Assembly (NCBI RefSeq): GCF_030730925.1
Contig: NZ_JAVAMB010000004.1
Coordinates: 62,001-126,000, forward strand
Length of the DNA: 64,000 nt
Direction of reading: 5' to 3'
Origin: Flavobacterium sp. DG2-3
GTDB lineage: Bacteria; Bacteroidota; Bacteroidia; Flavobacteriales; Flavobacteriaceae
This document shows, piece after piece, positions 50,176 through 58,852 of this stretch. Under the pieces are notes generated by a model, which saw only the letters and a program-made list of their open reading frames with translations, was not told the DNA's origin and searched no databases. Both the position numbers and the translations under genes were made by a program. Position 1 is the stretch's first letter, and every line of letters starts with the position of its first letter.

Positions 50176-51753
50176 ATGATCCGTTCTGAACAGCTCTCTC
50201 AATTACAAAATACTGAAAAATGGGACGTAATCATAATTGGCGGAGGCGCAAGCGGTCTCGGAACTGCAATTGATGCTGCCAGCCGTGGCTACAAAACCCT
50301 TTTATTAGAAGCAGTTGATTTTGCAAAAGGAACTTCGAGCCGAAGCACCAAATTGGTTCACGGCGGGGTTCGCTATTTGGAACAAGGCAATATCCATTTA
50401 GTTCGAGAGGCATTAAAAGAAAGAGGTTTGCTGGCTCAAAATGCCAATCATTTGGTCAAAAACCAGTCTTTTGTAATTCCGAATTACCATTGGTTTGGCG
50501 GTTATTTCTATACTTTCGGATTAAAAATTTACGATTTATTGTCGGGTCGTTTGAGTTTAGGAAGCTCCAAATATCTTTCGAAAAAGAAAACCATTGAATT
50601 GCTTCCGAACGTAGAAGAAAACGGATTAGCAAATGGCGTTATTTATCATGACGGGCAATTTGATGATTCCCGTTTAGCAATAAACATGGCTCAAACTGCC
50701 GTAGAAAATGGCGCTTGTGTTTTAAATTATATAAAAGTTGTCCATTTAGTAAAAGACGAAAAAAATCAGATTATTGGTGTTCAAGCTGTCGATCAGGAAA
50801 CTGGCATCAAATACGATTTGAAAGGTTCTGCTATTGTAAATGCTACTGGAGTTTTCACCAATGCGATTATGAAACTTAATGATACGGTTTATAAAAAATA
50901 TATAGTTCCGAGTCAGGGTATTCATTTGGTATTTGACAAATCTTTTCTTCCTGGTGAAAATGCTTTGATGATTCCCAAAACAAAAGACGGGAGAGTTTTA
51001 TTTGCTGTTCCTTGGCACAATCATATTGTAGTGGGAACGACAGATACTTTAATTAAAAAACAAAGTTTAGAACCAATTGCATTAGAAAGCGAAATTCAAT
51101 TTGTTTTGGAAACCGCCCAACGATTCTTAGCAAAAAAACCAACAAGAGCCGATGTTTTATCCGTTTTTGCAGGATTACGTCCGTTGGCTGCTCCTGAGGA
51201 AGAAGGAAAAAGCACCAAAGAAGTTTCTAGAAGCCATAAAATTATCGTTTCAGAAACAGGCTTAATTACCATTACAGGTGGAAAATGGACTACTTATAGA
51301 AAAATTGCAGAAGATATTATTGATAAAGCAATAAAAACGGGAAAACTACCTAAGAAGGAATGTCGTACAGAACATCTTTCCATTCATGGAAACCAGCCAA
51401 CTAATTCTTTCGATAGAGAAAATCACCTTTATATATATGGTACTGATATTCCGAAAATAATAGAATTAATGGAAAACGAACCTGAATTAAAGGAAAGACT
51501 GCACCCTAATTATGAATTTACATTAGCAGAAGTTGTTTGGGCAATTCGCTACGAAATGGCCAGAACTGTTGATGATATTTTAGCGCGACGTGTTCGTTTA
51601 TTATTTTTAGATGCCAGAGCTGCGATTGAAGTTTCTGAAAAAACCGCACGATTAATTGCTAAAGAATTAGGTCACGATGAAGCGTGGATTATTCAAGAAA
51701 TTGCAAATTTCAGACAAATTTCGAGAGGTTTTCTTCTTTCTGAGTTTCAGTAA
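50176..51753 (+). CDS. glpD: FAD-dependent glycerol-3-phosphate dehydrogenase
   Basis: 525 aa, full length. The FAD-binding Rossmann motif is DVIIIGGGASGLGTAIDAASRGY at the N-terminus. GlpD signatures follow: KLVHGGVRYLEQGN and ITGGKWTTYRKIAEDIID, plus VFAGLRPLA. The C-terminal helical cap ends near LSEFQ. It is a peripheral inner-membrane enzyme that oxidises glycerol-3-phosphate to dihydroxyacetone phosphate and passes electrons to quinone, so it can feed the bd oxidase. A TAAGTTTG -7 box is at 50131-50138. No glycerol kinase or facilitator gene is next to it. Confidence 0.93.
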   Translation: MIRSEQLSQLQNTEKWDVIIIGGGASGLGTAIDAASRGYKTLLLEAVDFAKGTSSRSTKLVHGGVRYLEQGNIHLVREALKERGLLAQNANHLVKNQSFVIPNYHWFGGYFYTFGLKIYDLLSGRLSLGSSKYLSKKKTIELLPNVEENGLANGVIYHDGQFDDSRLAINMAQTAVENGACVLNYIKVVHLVKDEKNQIIGVQAVDQETGIKYDLKGSAIVNATGVFTNAIMKLNDTVYKKYIVPSQGIHLVFDKSFLPGENALMIPKTKDGRVLFAVPWHNHIVVGTTDTLIKKQSLEPIALESEIQFVLETAQRFLAKKPTRADVLSVFAGLRPLAAPEEEGKSTKEVSRSHKIIVSETGLITITGGKWTTYRKIAEDIIDKAIKTGKLPKKECRTEHLSIHGNQPTNSFDRENHLYIYGTDIPKIIELMENEPELKERLHPNYEFTLAEVVWAIRYEMARTVDDILARRVRLLFLDARAAIEVSEKTARLIAKELGHDEAWIIQEIANFRQISRGFLLSEFQ

Positions 51754-51981
51754 ACCATTAAAACTTATTGATTTTGAGCGCCTTTTGCTTTTAGCCATCT
51801 TACAAAAAAACAATTTCAGGTTAGTTTTAATCAAAGATTTTTCTTTAGTTTAAAAAAATATTAATTATCAATATATCAATACGTTATATTAAAAAATTAC
51901 TTTAATTTTATTGTTTTAAAGCTATGTTTTAGTTCATACTAAAACGAATTTATTTGTATTAACAAAAATTTAACACGACAC

Positions 51982-52024
51982 TTGTATATACAACTATTAA
52001 TTGTTATACATTTGTATATACAAA
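51982..52024. promoter_or_regulatory. Twin MarR operators over the promoter
   Basis: The 12-bp palindrome TTGTATATACAA occurs at 51982-51993 and 52012-52023 (the second extends to 14 bp with flanking T and A). The centres are 30 bases apart, about three helical turns. The promoter -7 box TACATTTG (52007-52014) overlaps the second site, and a TTG -33 element (51982-51984) lies within the first. The MarR protein encoded next should repress its own operon from here. Confidence 0.75.
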
Positions 52025-52040
52025 TTATACACTTACGACT

Positions 52041-52499
52041 ATGACAATTGAAGAGGTTATTAAGAGTACGGTTAAGATGGATAATGCGAAAAAAGTTATT
52101 CTGAATATCATGTACACACAAAATGTGGTTCAGGATCATTTCAACGAGTTGCTTAAACCGTATGATTTATCTGGTGAACAATATAATGTGTTGCGTATAT
52201 TAAGAGGACAAAAAGGGAAACCTGCCAATATGTGCGTAATACAAGAGCGTATGCTTGCGAAAACGAGCAACACAACTCGATTGGTAGACAAATTATTATT
52301 AAAAGAATTGGTAACCCGAAATGTTTGTCCAGATAACCGAAGAAAAATAGAAGTCTTAATCACTCAAAAAGGATTGGACGTTTTAAAAGAATTAGATCCG
52401 AAAGTAGATGCGCATGAAAACACATTTGCTAAAAATTTGAAACCAGACGAACTGGTTTTCTTAAACCAATTATTAGAAAAATTTAGAACCAACAAATAA
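52041..52499 (+). CDS. MarR family transcriptional regulator
   Basis: 152 aa, single winged-helix MarR fold. The helix-turn-helix region is ANMCVIQERMLAKTSNTTRLVDKLLLKELVTR, with a wing DNRRKIEVLITQKG. The N- and C-terminal helices form the dimer interface. Twin operators upstream imply autorepression. It heads an operon with a nitroreductase-type enzyme and a YceI protein, so it may sense a quinone, phenolic or oxidising electrophile. Confidence 0.9.
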   Translation: MTIEEVIKSTVKMDNAKKVILNIMYTQNVVQDHFNELLKPYDLSGEQYNVLRILRGQKGKPANMCVIQERMLAKTSNTTRLVDKLLLKELVTRNVCPDNRRKIEVLITQKGLDVLKELDPKVDAHENTFAKNLKPDELVFLNQLLEKFRTNK

Positions 52500-52509
52500 A
52501 ATAAATACT

Positions 52510-53142
52510 ATGAGCAATTTCTTAGAAAATCAAAATTGGAGATATGCAACCAAACAATTTGATGCTTCAAAAAAGATATCAGATGCTGATTTAAATACAT
52601 TAAAGGAGGCTGTTAGATTAAGTGCTTCTTCATACGGATTACAACCTTATAAAGTAGTTATTGTGGAGAATCCAGAAATTAGAGAGCAATTAAAAGCTGC
52701 GGCTTGGGGACAAACTCAAATTACAGATGCTTCTCAATTATTCATTTTTGCAAATGATTTAAACCTAGATGCAGGTTCTGTTGATAAATACATCAGCAAC
52801 ATCAGCGAAGTAAGAGGTGTTCCTACAGATGCTTTAGGCGGATTTAGCGACATGATGAAAAATGTAATTGCCAATTTATCTGAAGATGCAAAACACATCT
52901 GGACTGCAAAACAAACTTATTTAGCTTTAGGAAACTTATTAAACGCAGCTGCAGAATTAAAAATTGACGCTACTCCAATGGAAGGTTTCAACGCAGCTCA
53001 ATTCAATGAAATTTTAGGTTTTGATAAATTAGGGCTAAATGCTTCAGTTATCGCTACTGTAGGATATAGACACGAAGACGACAAATCTCAACATAGCAAA
53101 AAAGTTAGAAAATCACACGAGGAATTATTTATCACTATATAA
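52510..53142 (+). CDS. Nitroreductase-family NAD(P)H-dependent oxidoreductase
   Basis: 210 aa, homodimeric flavoprotein fold. The N-terminus is NWRYATKQFDASKKISDADLN, followed by AVRLSASSYGLQPYKVVIVE (FMN-binding region). The C-terminal part has ATPMEGFNAAQFNEILGFDKLGLNASVIATVGYRHEDD with the conserved GYR. It resembles NfsB/YfkO-type enzymes that reduce nitroaromatics or quinones. It lies 10 bases after the MarR gene and 39 bases before yceI, probably one operon. Confidence 0.9.
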   Translation: MSNFLENQNWRYATKQFDASKKISDADLNTLKEAVRLSASSYGLQPYKVVIVENPEIREQLKAAAWGQTQITDASQLFIFANDLNLDAGSVDKYISNISEVRGVPTDALGGFSDMMKNVIANLSEDAKHIWTAKQTYLALGNLLNAAAELKIDATPMEGFNAAQFNEILGFDKLGLNASVIATVGYRHEDDKSQHSKKVRKSHEELFITI

Positions 53143-53181
53143 TTATTTATTAATCAAATTCAAATTTTAATTTTAAACAAC

Positions 53182-53748
53182 ATGAAAAATTTAAAAACAA
53201 TTGCAATAGCATTATTCGTAGCAGCAGCTGGAATCTCAGTAAACGCTCAAACTAAAAAAATCGACGTAAAAGCATCTACTATTAAATGGGTAGGTAAAAA
53301 AGTAACTGGAGAGCACTCTGGAACTGTAAACTTCAAAGAAGGTGCTGTAGTTTTCAAAGGAAAAAAATTAGCTGGAGGTAGCTTTACAGTTGACATGACT
53401 TCATTAACTGCTACAGATTTAACTGGAGAATACCAAGGAAAATTAAACGGTCACTTAAAAGCTGACGATTTCTTCGGAACTGATAAATTCCCAACTTCAA
53501 AATTAGTTTTCAAAACTGTTAATGCAAAATCTGCTGACGTTTATTCTGTAACTGCAGATTTAACTATCAAAGGAATCACTAAACCAGTATCTTTTGACAT
53601 CACTGTAAAAGGAAACACTGCTACAACTGCTTTCAAAGTTGACAGAACTAAATACGATATTAAATACGGTTCAGGTAGCTTCTTCGACGGTTTAGGAGAT
53701 AAAACTATCAACGACGAATTCGAATTGGCTGTAGCTTTAAAATTCTAA
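53182..53748 (+). CDS. YceI family secreted lipid-binding protein
   Basis: 188 aa. The signal peptide MKNLKTIAIALFVAAAGISVNA is followed by a lipocalin-like beta barrel. Family motifs are STIKWVGKKVTGEHSGTVNFKEG near the mature N-terminus and a GKLNGHLKADDFFGTDKFP loop, then LTIKGITKPVSFDITV. YceI proteins bind polyisoprenoid or amide lipids in the periplasm. Codon use is strongly biased to a few codons, typical of a highly expressed gene. It is the last gene of the MarR operon, before the terminator at 53781. Confidence 0.93.
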   Translation: MKNLKTIAIALFVAAAGISVNAQTKKIDVKASTIKWVGKKVTGEHSGTVNFKEGAVVFKGKKLAGGSFTVDMTSLTATDLTGEYQGKLNGHLKADDFFGTDKFPTSKLVFKTVNAKSADVYSVTADLTIKGITKPVSFDITVKGNTATTAFKVDRTKYDIKYGSGSFFDGLGDKTINDEFELAVALKF

Positions 53749-53780
53749 TATTTCAGGCTTACTAAATTCAGAAATACAAT

Positions 53781-53820
53781 AAACCCCAACGGTGTAAAAC
53801 TGTTGGGGTTTTGTTTTTTT
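53781..53820 (+). terminator. Strong terminator after yceI
   Basis: AAACCCCAAC (53781-53790) pairs with GTTGGGGTTT (53802-53811), followed by GTTTTTTT. It also ends close to the convergent toxin gene. Confidence 0.9.
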
Positions 53821-53824
53821 TAAA

Positions 53825-54142
53825 TTATTTATTTCTATAGATTTTCTCGGGATTTTGTCTGGTATCAAATACGTCCAAAATTTCGATAGTGTTTTTCTCC
53901 ACATTAATCCAATAAATAATTTTATAGTTTTTGTATATTAAATAACGTATTCCGTTCGGATTATTTATTAAAAGCTCTTCTTCTTGACCAATTTCCAAAT
54001 GTGAAATTAATTTGACAGTTTCTTTTGTAATTCCTGACACAAGATTTCTCGCGACATTTAAACTAGCTTCCCTTTTATAATAATCAAAAATATTCCGTAA
54101 CTCTTTCTTCGCAAAATCTGTCCAAAATATTTTTAATCCCAT
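53825..54142 (-). CDS. ParE/RelE-type toxin
   Basis: 105 aa. It has the ParE/RelE fold features: FWTDFAKKELRNIFDYYKREA helix pair, GQEEELLINNPNGIRYLIYKNYKIIYWI strands and a C-terminal DVFDTRQNPEKI, where the FDTRQNP motif is the family signature. ParE members poison gyrase while RelE members cleave mRNA; the sequence alone does not decide this. It overlaps the upstream antitoxin gene by 10 bases, so translation is coupled. Confidence 0.88.
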   Translation of the reverse strand: MGLKIFWTDFAKKELRNIFDYYKREASLNVARNLVSGITKETVKLISHLEIGQEEELLINNPNGIRYLIYKNYKIIYWINVEKNTIEILDVFDTRQNPEKIYRNK

Positions 54143-54369
54143 TTTTCAATTTCTGTAATTAAATCATGAACCTCAGTCACATGACCATTTTTAGAATCTT
54201 GCAAAGAAAGGTCAATTCTTTTTTGAAATTCAGAAATAGACATAGGATTTAATTTAGACTCTTTTTCATTTTCTTTACGCAACAATTTTTCAAACTGTAA
54301 AATAGCTTTCTCGCTCTCAAGCTTTAAAAACTCTTTTATGAAAATTATTTTTCTAGTATCTAAGTCCAT
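54133..54369 (-). CDS. Antitoxin partner of the ParE/RelE toxin
   Basis: 78 aa from the ATG at 54369. An in-frame TTG six codons earlier overlaps an exact -7 box (TAACTTTG on the minus strand, 54385-54392) and so cannot be the start. The protein is helical and highly charged (DTRKIIFIKEFLKLESEKAILQF) with a C-terminal acidic segment (EVHDLITEIEKWD) likely to wrap the toxin. No ribbon-helix-helix or HTH is obvious, so autoregulation is uncertain. Antitoxin-first order is normal for these pairs. Confidence 0.8.
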   Translation of the reverse strand: MDLDTRKIIFIKEFLKLESEKAILQFEKLLRKENEKESKLNPMSISEFQKRIDLSLQDSKNGHVTEVHDLITEIEKWD

Positions 54370-54598
54370 TTTTACTATTTTTTTCAAAGTTACAAATTAT
54401 CTGAATATCAAGATTTAATTCTAACTATTTAACAGGTACTGAATATTCAGAACTTCTAACCTTAAACTTTCCACAATCTTAACATTCTTAATATTATAAT
54501 AACGCTTTCGTAATAAGTATCGGGGCTTTGATTAACATACGGCTTCTAATTTTGGGACAATTAAAAAAAATCACAAACTAGAAATTAAAATCATAGTT

Positions 54599-55879
54599 AT
54601 GAAAACAAAATTACGTATTGCATCTATTATCTTCATTATCAGCTTTTTCGCACAAGCTCAACAACAGCAAAAAGGAATCGTTGGTGCAACAAACTGGATG
54701 AATAACTGGACGAACTTTAAACCAGCGATAAATGAATACGATGAAGCAACCAATATAATTGCCGGAACAATTGACAAAGATACTAGATTAGTAAAACGTA
54801 GTGTTTACCATTTAGTTGGCGTTGTGTACGTTACCAACAATGCTACCTTAACTATCGAGCCTGGAACAGTAATTCGCGGAGACGATAAAACCTGCGGAAC
54901 TTTGGTTATTACCAATGGTGCAAAAATTATGGCTGAAGGTTTAGAAACTGATCCAATTGTTTTTACTTCAGAAAATGAAAAAAACAATAGAAAACCTGGT
55001 GACTGGGGCGGAATTATTATTTTAGGAAAAGCACCAATTAACTCGCTAGGAGGAATCAACACTTTGCCTTTTGATCTAGATCCAACTTTAAACCATTATG
55101 GAGGTCAGGATCCAGAAGATAATTCAGGTGTTTTAAAATATGTTCGTATCGAATATGCTGGAAGAAAATTAAGCGCATCTAAAGAGTTAAATGGACTTTC
55201 GCTTGCTGGAGTTGGAAGAAAAACTACGGTAAGTAATGTTCAAATTAGTTTTTCAAATGATGATTCTTTCGAATGTTATGGAGGAGATTTAAATTTGAGC
55301 AATTTAGTTTCATACAGAACAACAGATGATGACTTTGATTTTACTCAAGGTGCTCAAATCAACATTAGCAATAGTATTGCAATTCGTCACCCATTTTCAT
55401 CGGATATTTCGGGTTCAAGATGTTTTGAAGTTGATTCATACGAAAAAGTTGCAACGACAGATATGACGAAAAAAATGACCAAAATAAACGCAAACAATAT
55501 TACTTTGGTCAATTTGGAAGAGAATAATCAGGGCTTAGTAAGAGAATCAGCTCACATTAAAGAAAACACTTTTTTTAATTTAACGAACAGTGTCGTTTCA
55601 GGATTTGCGCCTTTTATTTTATTGGAAGGAAATATCGGAAATGGTGAAGCTAATTTATCTAAAATTACTTTTAAAAATGTCGTGGCAAACAACTGTCAAG
55701 GTGAAATTGAAAGCGAATCTGGCAGCAATATTCCTGGCATAAAAAGCTATTACAGCAATCCTGCTTTTGGAATAGAATATACTAAAATGAAACTTACAGA
55801 GTTATTTGCTATTCCAAGTATTAAAGGAAATCCAGATTTTAGATTAAATGTAAACAACACGTTAGCAATTGGAAATTAA
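54599..55879 (+). CDS. Secreted right-handed beta-helix protein
   Basis: 426 aa. The signal peptide ends near FFAQAQ. Parallel beta-helix turns run through the protein: VGVVYVTNNATLTIEPGTVIRG, GTLVITNGAKIMAEG, PIVFTSENE, WGGIIILG. DNSGVLKYVRIEYAGR and TVSNVQISFSNDDSFECYG follow. This matches the Bacteroidota exported family sometimes labelled lipoprotein or T9SS-associated, but no T9SS C-terminal sorting domain is seen. The function is unknown; a surface polysaccharide-binding or protective role is possible. It is monocistronic. Confidence 0.75.
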   Translation: MKTKLRIASIIFIISFFAQAQQQQKGIVGATNWMNNWTNFKPAINEYDEATNIIAGTIDKDTRLVKRSVYHLVGVVYVTNNATLTIEPGTVIRGDDKTCGTLVITNGAKIMAEGLETDPIVFTSENEKNNRKPGDWGGIIILGKAPINSLGGINTLPFDLDPTLNHYGGQDPEDNSGVLKYVRIEYAGRKLSASKELNGLSLAGVGRKTTVSNVQISFSNDDSFECYGGDLNLSNLVSYRTTDDDFDFTQGAQINISNSIAIRHPFSSDISGSRCFEVDSYEKVATTDMTKKMTKINANNITLVNLEENNQGLVRESAHIKENTFFNLTNSVVSGFAPFILLEGNIGNGEANLSKITFKNVVANNCQGEIESESGSNIPGIKSYYSNPAFGIEYTKMKLTELFAIPSIKGNPDFRLNVNNTLAIGN

Positions 55880-55977
55880 AGAATTACAAAAACACTTTCG
55901 ATTAAAATTTAACAAATTTCACAGAATCGAAAAGTTTTTTTTCAAATTTTATATACTCTAATTCAAATTACATTTAT

Positions 55978-55985
55978 ATCTTTGT
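55978..55985 (+). promoter_or_regulatory. -7 element of the trp operon promoter
   Basis: TATCTTTG is an exact TAnnTTTG. Transcription would begin near 55992, 10 bases before the leader peptide ATG. No TTG -33 element is clear at the expected distance. Confidence 0.55.
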
Positions 55986-56001
55986 GACATCAAAATAAGA
56001 T

Positions 56002-56058
56002 ATGAAAACAACAATGAACAATATTTGGTGGTGGAAGAATTTACGTCAGACGTCGTGA
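56002..56058 (+). CDS. trpL: trp operon leader peptide
   Basis: 18 aa, MKTTMNNIWWWKNLRQTS, with three consecutive tryptophan codons. It starts just after the promoter-like -7 box and ends 44 bases before the terminator hairpin at 56102. This is the layout of ribosome-mediated attenuation: stalling at the Trp codons when charged tRNA-Trp is scarce should free the segment 56052-56058 to pair with 56111-56117 and prevent the terminator. It is too short for standard gene prediction. Confidence 0.85.
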   Translation: MKTTMNNIWWWKNLRQTS

Positions 56059-56101
56059 ACGAAGCTTCCTATGGTATTGTAAAAACTATAAAAATTTAAA
56101 G

Positions 56102-56131
56102 GGCTTGTCATCACGACAAGCCTTTTTTTTT
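56102..56131 (+). terminator. trp attenuator terminator
   Basis: GGCTTGTC (56102-56109) pairs with GACAAGCC (56115-56122) around a 5-base loop, followed by nine T residues (56123-56131). The competing antiterminator is GTCGTGA (56052-56058, at the leader stop codon) with TCACGAC (56111-56117), which would break the terminator stem. The hairpin lies 46 bases before trpE. Confidence 0.9.
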
Positions 56132-56176
56132 GATCAAAACTGAAACACATTAACGAACAACATAAAACTATATATT

Positions 56177-57577
56177 TTGAAACCTTTTATTCTTAATACA
56201 CATTACAAACAAATTCTGGCAGATACCGTTACGCCTGTGAGCATTTATTTCAAAATCAGAGATAAATTTCCAAACAGTTTATTGCTGGAAAGTAGCGATT
56301 ATCATGGTAACGATAACAGTTTCTCTTACATCTGCTGCAATCCGATTGCTACAATTAAAATTGAAAACGAGGTTATCTCCAAAACTTTCCCAGACGGAAC
56401 TTCAGAAAAAATCACAATCGATTCTTCAACAAATATTCCTCAAGTCATTCAGGAATTTTCAAGTCAGTTTCAATCGGAGAAAAACGATTTCAAATTCATC
56501 AACAATGGTTTATTCGGCTACATTTCTTATGATGCTGTTCGTTATTTTGAAAAAGTTTCGATTGCCAAAAAAGACAATGCGACTTCTATTCCAGATGTTT
56601 TTTACGCGGTTTACCAGAATATTATTGCGATTAATCACTTTAAAAACGAAGCTTATATTTTCTGCCACAGCGTAGACAATAAAAATAACATTGCAGAAAT
56701 TGAGCAATTGTTGCAATCCAGAAATATCGCTTCATATAAATTTTCTAAAGAAGGAGAAGGTTTTTCAAATTTAACAGATGAAGAGTTTAAAGCAAATGTG
56801 GCTTTAGCCAAAAAACATTGTTACCGCGGAGATGTTTTCCAATTGGTTCTTTCTCGCCGATTTACTCAAGGTTTCAAAGGAGATGAATTTAATGTGTACC
56901 GAGCTTTACGAAGCATCAATCCTTCGCCATATTTATTCTTCTTTGATTATGGTGATTTCAAAATATTTGGTTCTTCTCCAGAAGCCCAAATTATTGTAAA
57001 AAACAGAAAAGCTGAAATTCATCCAATCGCAGGAACTTTCAAAAGAACTGGAAATGATGAACGCGATGCTCTTTTAGCAAAAGAACTTTCAGAAGATAAA
57101 AAAGAAAATAGCGAACACGTTATGCTTGTGGACTTAGCAAGAAACGATTTAAGCCGCAACGGACATGATGTAAATGTAGAAAAATACAGAGAAGTTCAGT
57201 TTTTTTCTCACGTAATTCATTTGGTTTCAAAAGTTACGGGGCATTTGCACGACAAAGCAACTACTATGCAAGTTGTAGCCGATACTTTTCCTGCAGGAAC
57301 TTTGAGCGGAGCGCCAAAACACAGAGCAATGCAGTTAATTGAAGAATGCGAAAAAACAAATCGTAATTTTTACGGAGGCGCAATCGGCGTGATGGATTTT
57401 GACGGAAACTTTAACCATGCGATTATGATTAGAACTTTCCTTTCTAAAAATCATCAATTGCATTGTCAAGCCGGAGCCGGAATTGTAGCAAGTTCTGACG
57501 AAGAAAGTGAAATGCAAGAAGTTTATAATAAGTTAAGAGCGTTGAATACAGCGCTTGAAATGGCAGAGAAAATATAA
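56177..57577 (+). CDS. trpE: Anthranilate synthase component I
   Basis: 466 aa, chorismate-binding fold. Core motifs are FQLVLSRRFTQGFKG, NPSPYLFFFDYGDFKIFGSSPE, HPIAGTFKRTG, DLARNDLSRNG and AGTLSGAPKHRAM. The C-terminal GAGIVASSDEESEMQE is conserved. The start codon is TTG at 56177; no ATG fits, and the N-terminus MKPFILNTHYKQILADT resembles relatives. The N-terminal half should carry the tryptophan feedback site (LLESSD is present). It is the first enzyme gene of the trp operon and is controlled by the attenuator. Confidence 0.95.
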   Translation: MKPFILNTHYKQILADTVTPVSIYFKIRDKFPNSLLLESSDYHGNDNSFSYICCNPIATIKIENEVISKTFPDGTSEKITIDSSTNIPQVIQEFSSQFQSEKNDFKFINNGLFGYISYDAVRYFEKVSIAKKDNATSIPDVFYAVYQNIIAINHFKNEAYIFCHSVDNKNNIAEIEQLLQSRNIASYKFSKEGEGFSNLTDEEFKANVALAKKHCYRGDVFQLVLSRRFTQGFKGDEFNVYRALRSINPSPYLFFFDYGDFKIFGSSPEAQIIVKNRKAEIHPIAGTFKRTGNDERDALLAKELSEDKKENSEHVMLVDLARNDLSRNGHDVNVEKYREVQFFSHVIHLVSKVTGHLHDKATTMQVVADTFPAGTLSGAPKHRAMQLIEECEKTNRNFYGGAIGVMDFDGNFNHAIMIRTFLSKNHQLHCQAGAGIVASSDEESEMQEVYNKLRALNTALEMAEKI

Positions 57578-57679
57578 TTTTTTTTTCAAGTTTTCTTTGT
57601 TTAAAGTTATTGGAACGCAAAGCAAACTTGAAACCATAAAAAACAAATCAAAAAACAAACCATAAAAACCACAAATCAC

Positions 57680-58123
57680 ATGAAAAAAGCAATGTCAATT
57701 TTAATTCTAATCATTACCATTACTTCTTGTAATTCAGAAAAAAAACAGAATCCGATTGAAGGAACCTGGCGACTTATATCGGCAGAAACTACGGAGAAAG
57801 ATTCGACTTTTTCTACATTCAATAAAAACACCAAAATGATTAAAATTATAAACAGCACTCATTTTGCTTTTATGAACCATGATTTAAAAAACGGCAAAGA
57901 TTCTACAACAGCGCTATATTTTGCTGGAGGTGGAAAATATACATTGAAAGACAGCATTTATACCGAAAATCTGGAATATTTTAATAATCGTGATTGGGAA
58001 AATGGAAAATTTGAGTTTGTGGTAAAAGTTCAAAACGACACTTTAATTCAAAAGGGAGTAGAAAAATTAGAAAAATTAGGAATAGACCGAATTATTACTG
58101 AAAAGTACGTTCGAGAGAAATAG
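57680..58123 (+). CDS. Small lipoprotein inserted in the trp operon
   Basis: 147 aa. The lipobox is in MSILILIITITSC (cysteine 17), followed by a lipocalin-like beta-rich domain: PIEGTWRLISAETTEKD, then KMIKIINSTHFAFMN and GGGKYTLKDSIYTENLEYF. The start GTW...LI pattern is typical of lipocalin-like DUF4488-type proteins in Bacteroidota. It lies between trpE and trpG with repeats on both sides, so it is probably a later insertion and unrelated to tryptophan synthesis. Confidence 0.75.
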   Translation: MKKAMSILILIITITSCNSEKKQNPIEGTWRLISAETTEKDSTFSTFNKNTKMIKIINSTHFAFMNHDLKNGKDSTTALYFAGGGKYTLKDSIYTENLEYFNNRDWENGKFEFVVKVQNDTLIQKGVEKLEKLGIDRIITEKYVREK

Positions 58124-58132
58124 AAAAAATTG

Positions 58133-58200
58133 GTTTCAGGTTTAAAGTTTAAAGTTTCACGTTGCTGGAACTTGAAACAAAAAAACTTGAAACCTGAAAC
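58133..58200. repeat. GTTTCAGG/CCTGAAAC inverted repeat before trpG
   Basis: Arms 58133-58150 and 58183-58200 pair at 17 of 18 positions. The right arm ends 11 bases before the trpG start. The AACTTGAAAC word recurs inside and at 57620-57636. Confidence 0.7.
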
Positions 58201-58211
58201 AAAAAATAAAA

Positions 58212-58778
58212 ATGAAAAAAATACTAGTTATAGACAATTACGATAGTTTCACTTACAATTTAGTGCACTATTTAGAAGATTTAAACTGCGAAGTTACAGT
58301 TTATAGAAACGACGAATTTGATATTGATGAAATTGCATCTTTTGAGAAAATTTTACTTTCTCCGGGACCTGGAATTCCAGATGAAGCGGGCTTATTAAAA
58401 GCGGTAATCGAAAAATACAGTCCTACGAAAAGCATTCTTGGAGTTTGTTTGGGACAGCAAGCAATTGGAGAAGTTTTTGGCGGAACGCTTTCGAATTTGG
58501 ATAAAGTGTATCATGGTGTAGCTACAAACGTAAAAACTGTGGTTTCAGACGAAATTTTATTTGAAGGTTTAGGAAACGAATTTGAAGTAGGAAGATACCA
58601 TTCTTGGGTCGTTGACAGTAATTTACCAGACGTTTTAGAAGCAACTTCGGTAGATGAAAATGGCCAGATCATGTCTTTACGCCACAAAAATTATGATGTA
58701 AGAGGCGTTCAGTTTCACCCAGAAAGTGTTTTAACACCAAACGGAAAAAGGATTTTAGAGAATTGGATTAAGAGTTAG
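58212..58778 (+). CDS. trpG: Anthranilate synthase component II (glutamine amidotransferase)
   Basis: 188 aa class I glutamine amidotransferase. The nucleophile is C79 in ILGVCLGQQAIGEVFGG. The catalytic histidine and glutamate are in VQFHPESVLTPNG. The start KKILVIDNYDSFTYNLVHYLE and LSPGPGIPDEAG are diagnostic of TrpG/PabA. It supplies ammonia to TrpE and may also serve PabB. It is separated from trpE by an inserted lipoprotein gene, and a hairpin repeat lies just before it. Confidence 0.94.
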   Translation: MKKILVIDNYDSFTYNLVHYLEDLNCEVTVYRNDEFDIDEIASFEKILLSPGPGIPDEAGLLKAVIEKYSPTKSILGVCLGQQAIGEVFGGTLSNLDKVYHGVATNVKTVVSDEILFEGLGNEFEVGRYHSWVVDSNLPDVLEATSVDENGQIMSLRHKNYDVRGVQFHPESVLTPNGKRILENWIKS

Positions 58779-58852
58779 TGATCAGTGGTCATTATTTTTA
58801 GTACTCAGATACAGTAAAACTTTATTCATTTAACATCTTATTGCCATAAAAA

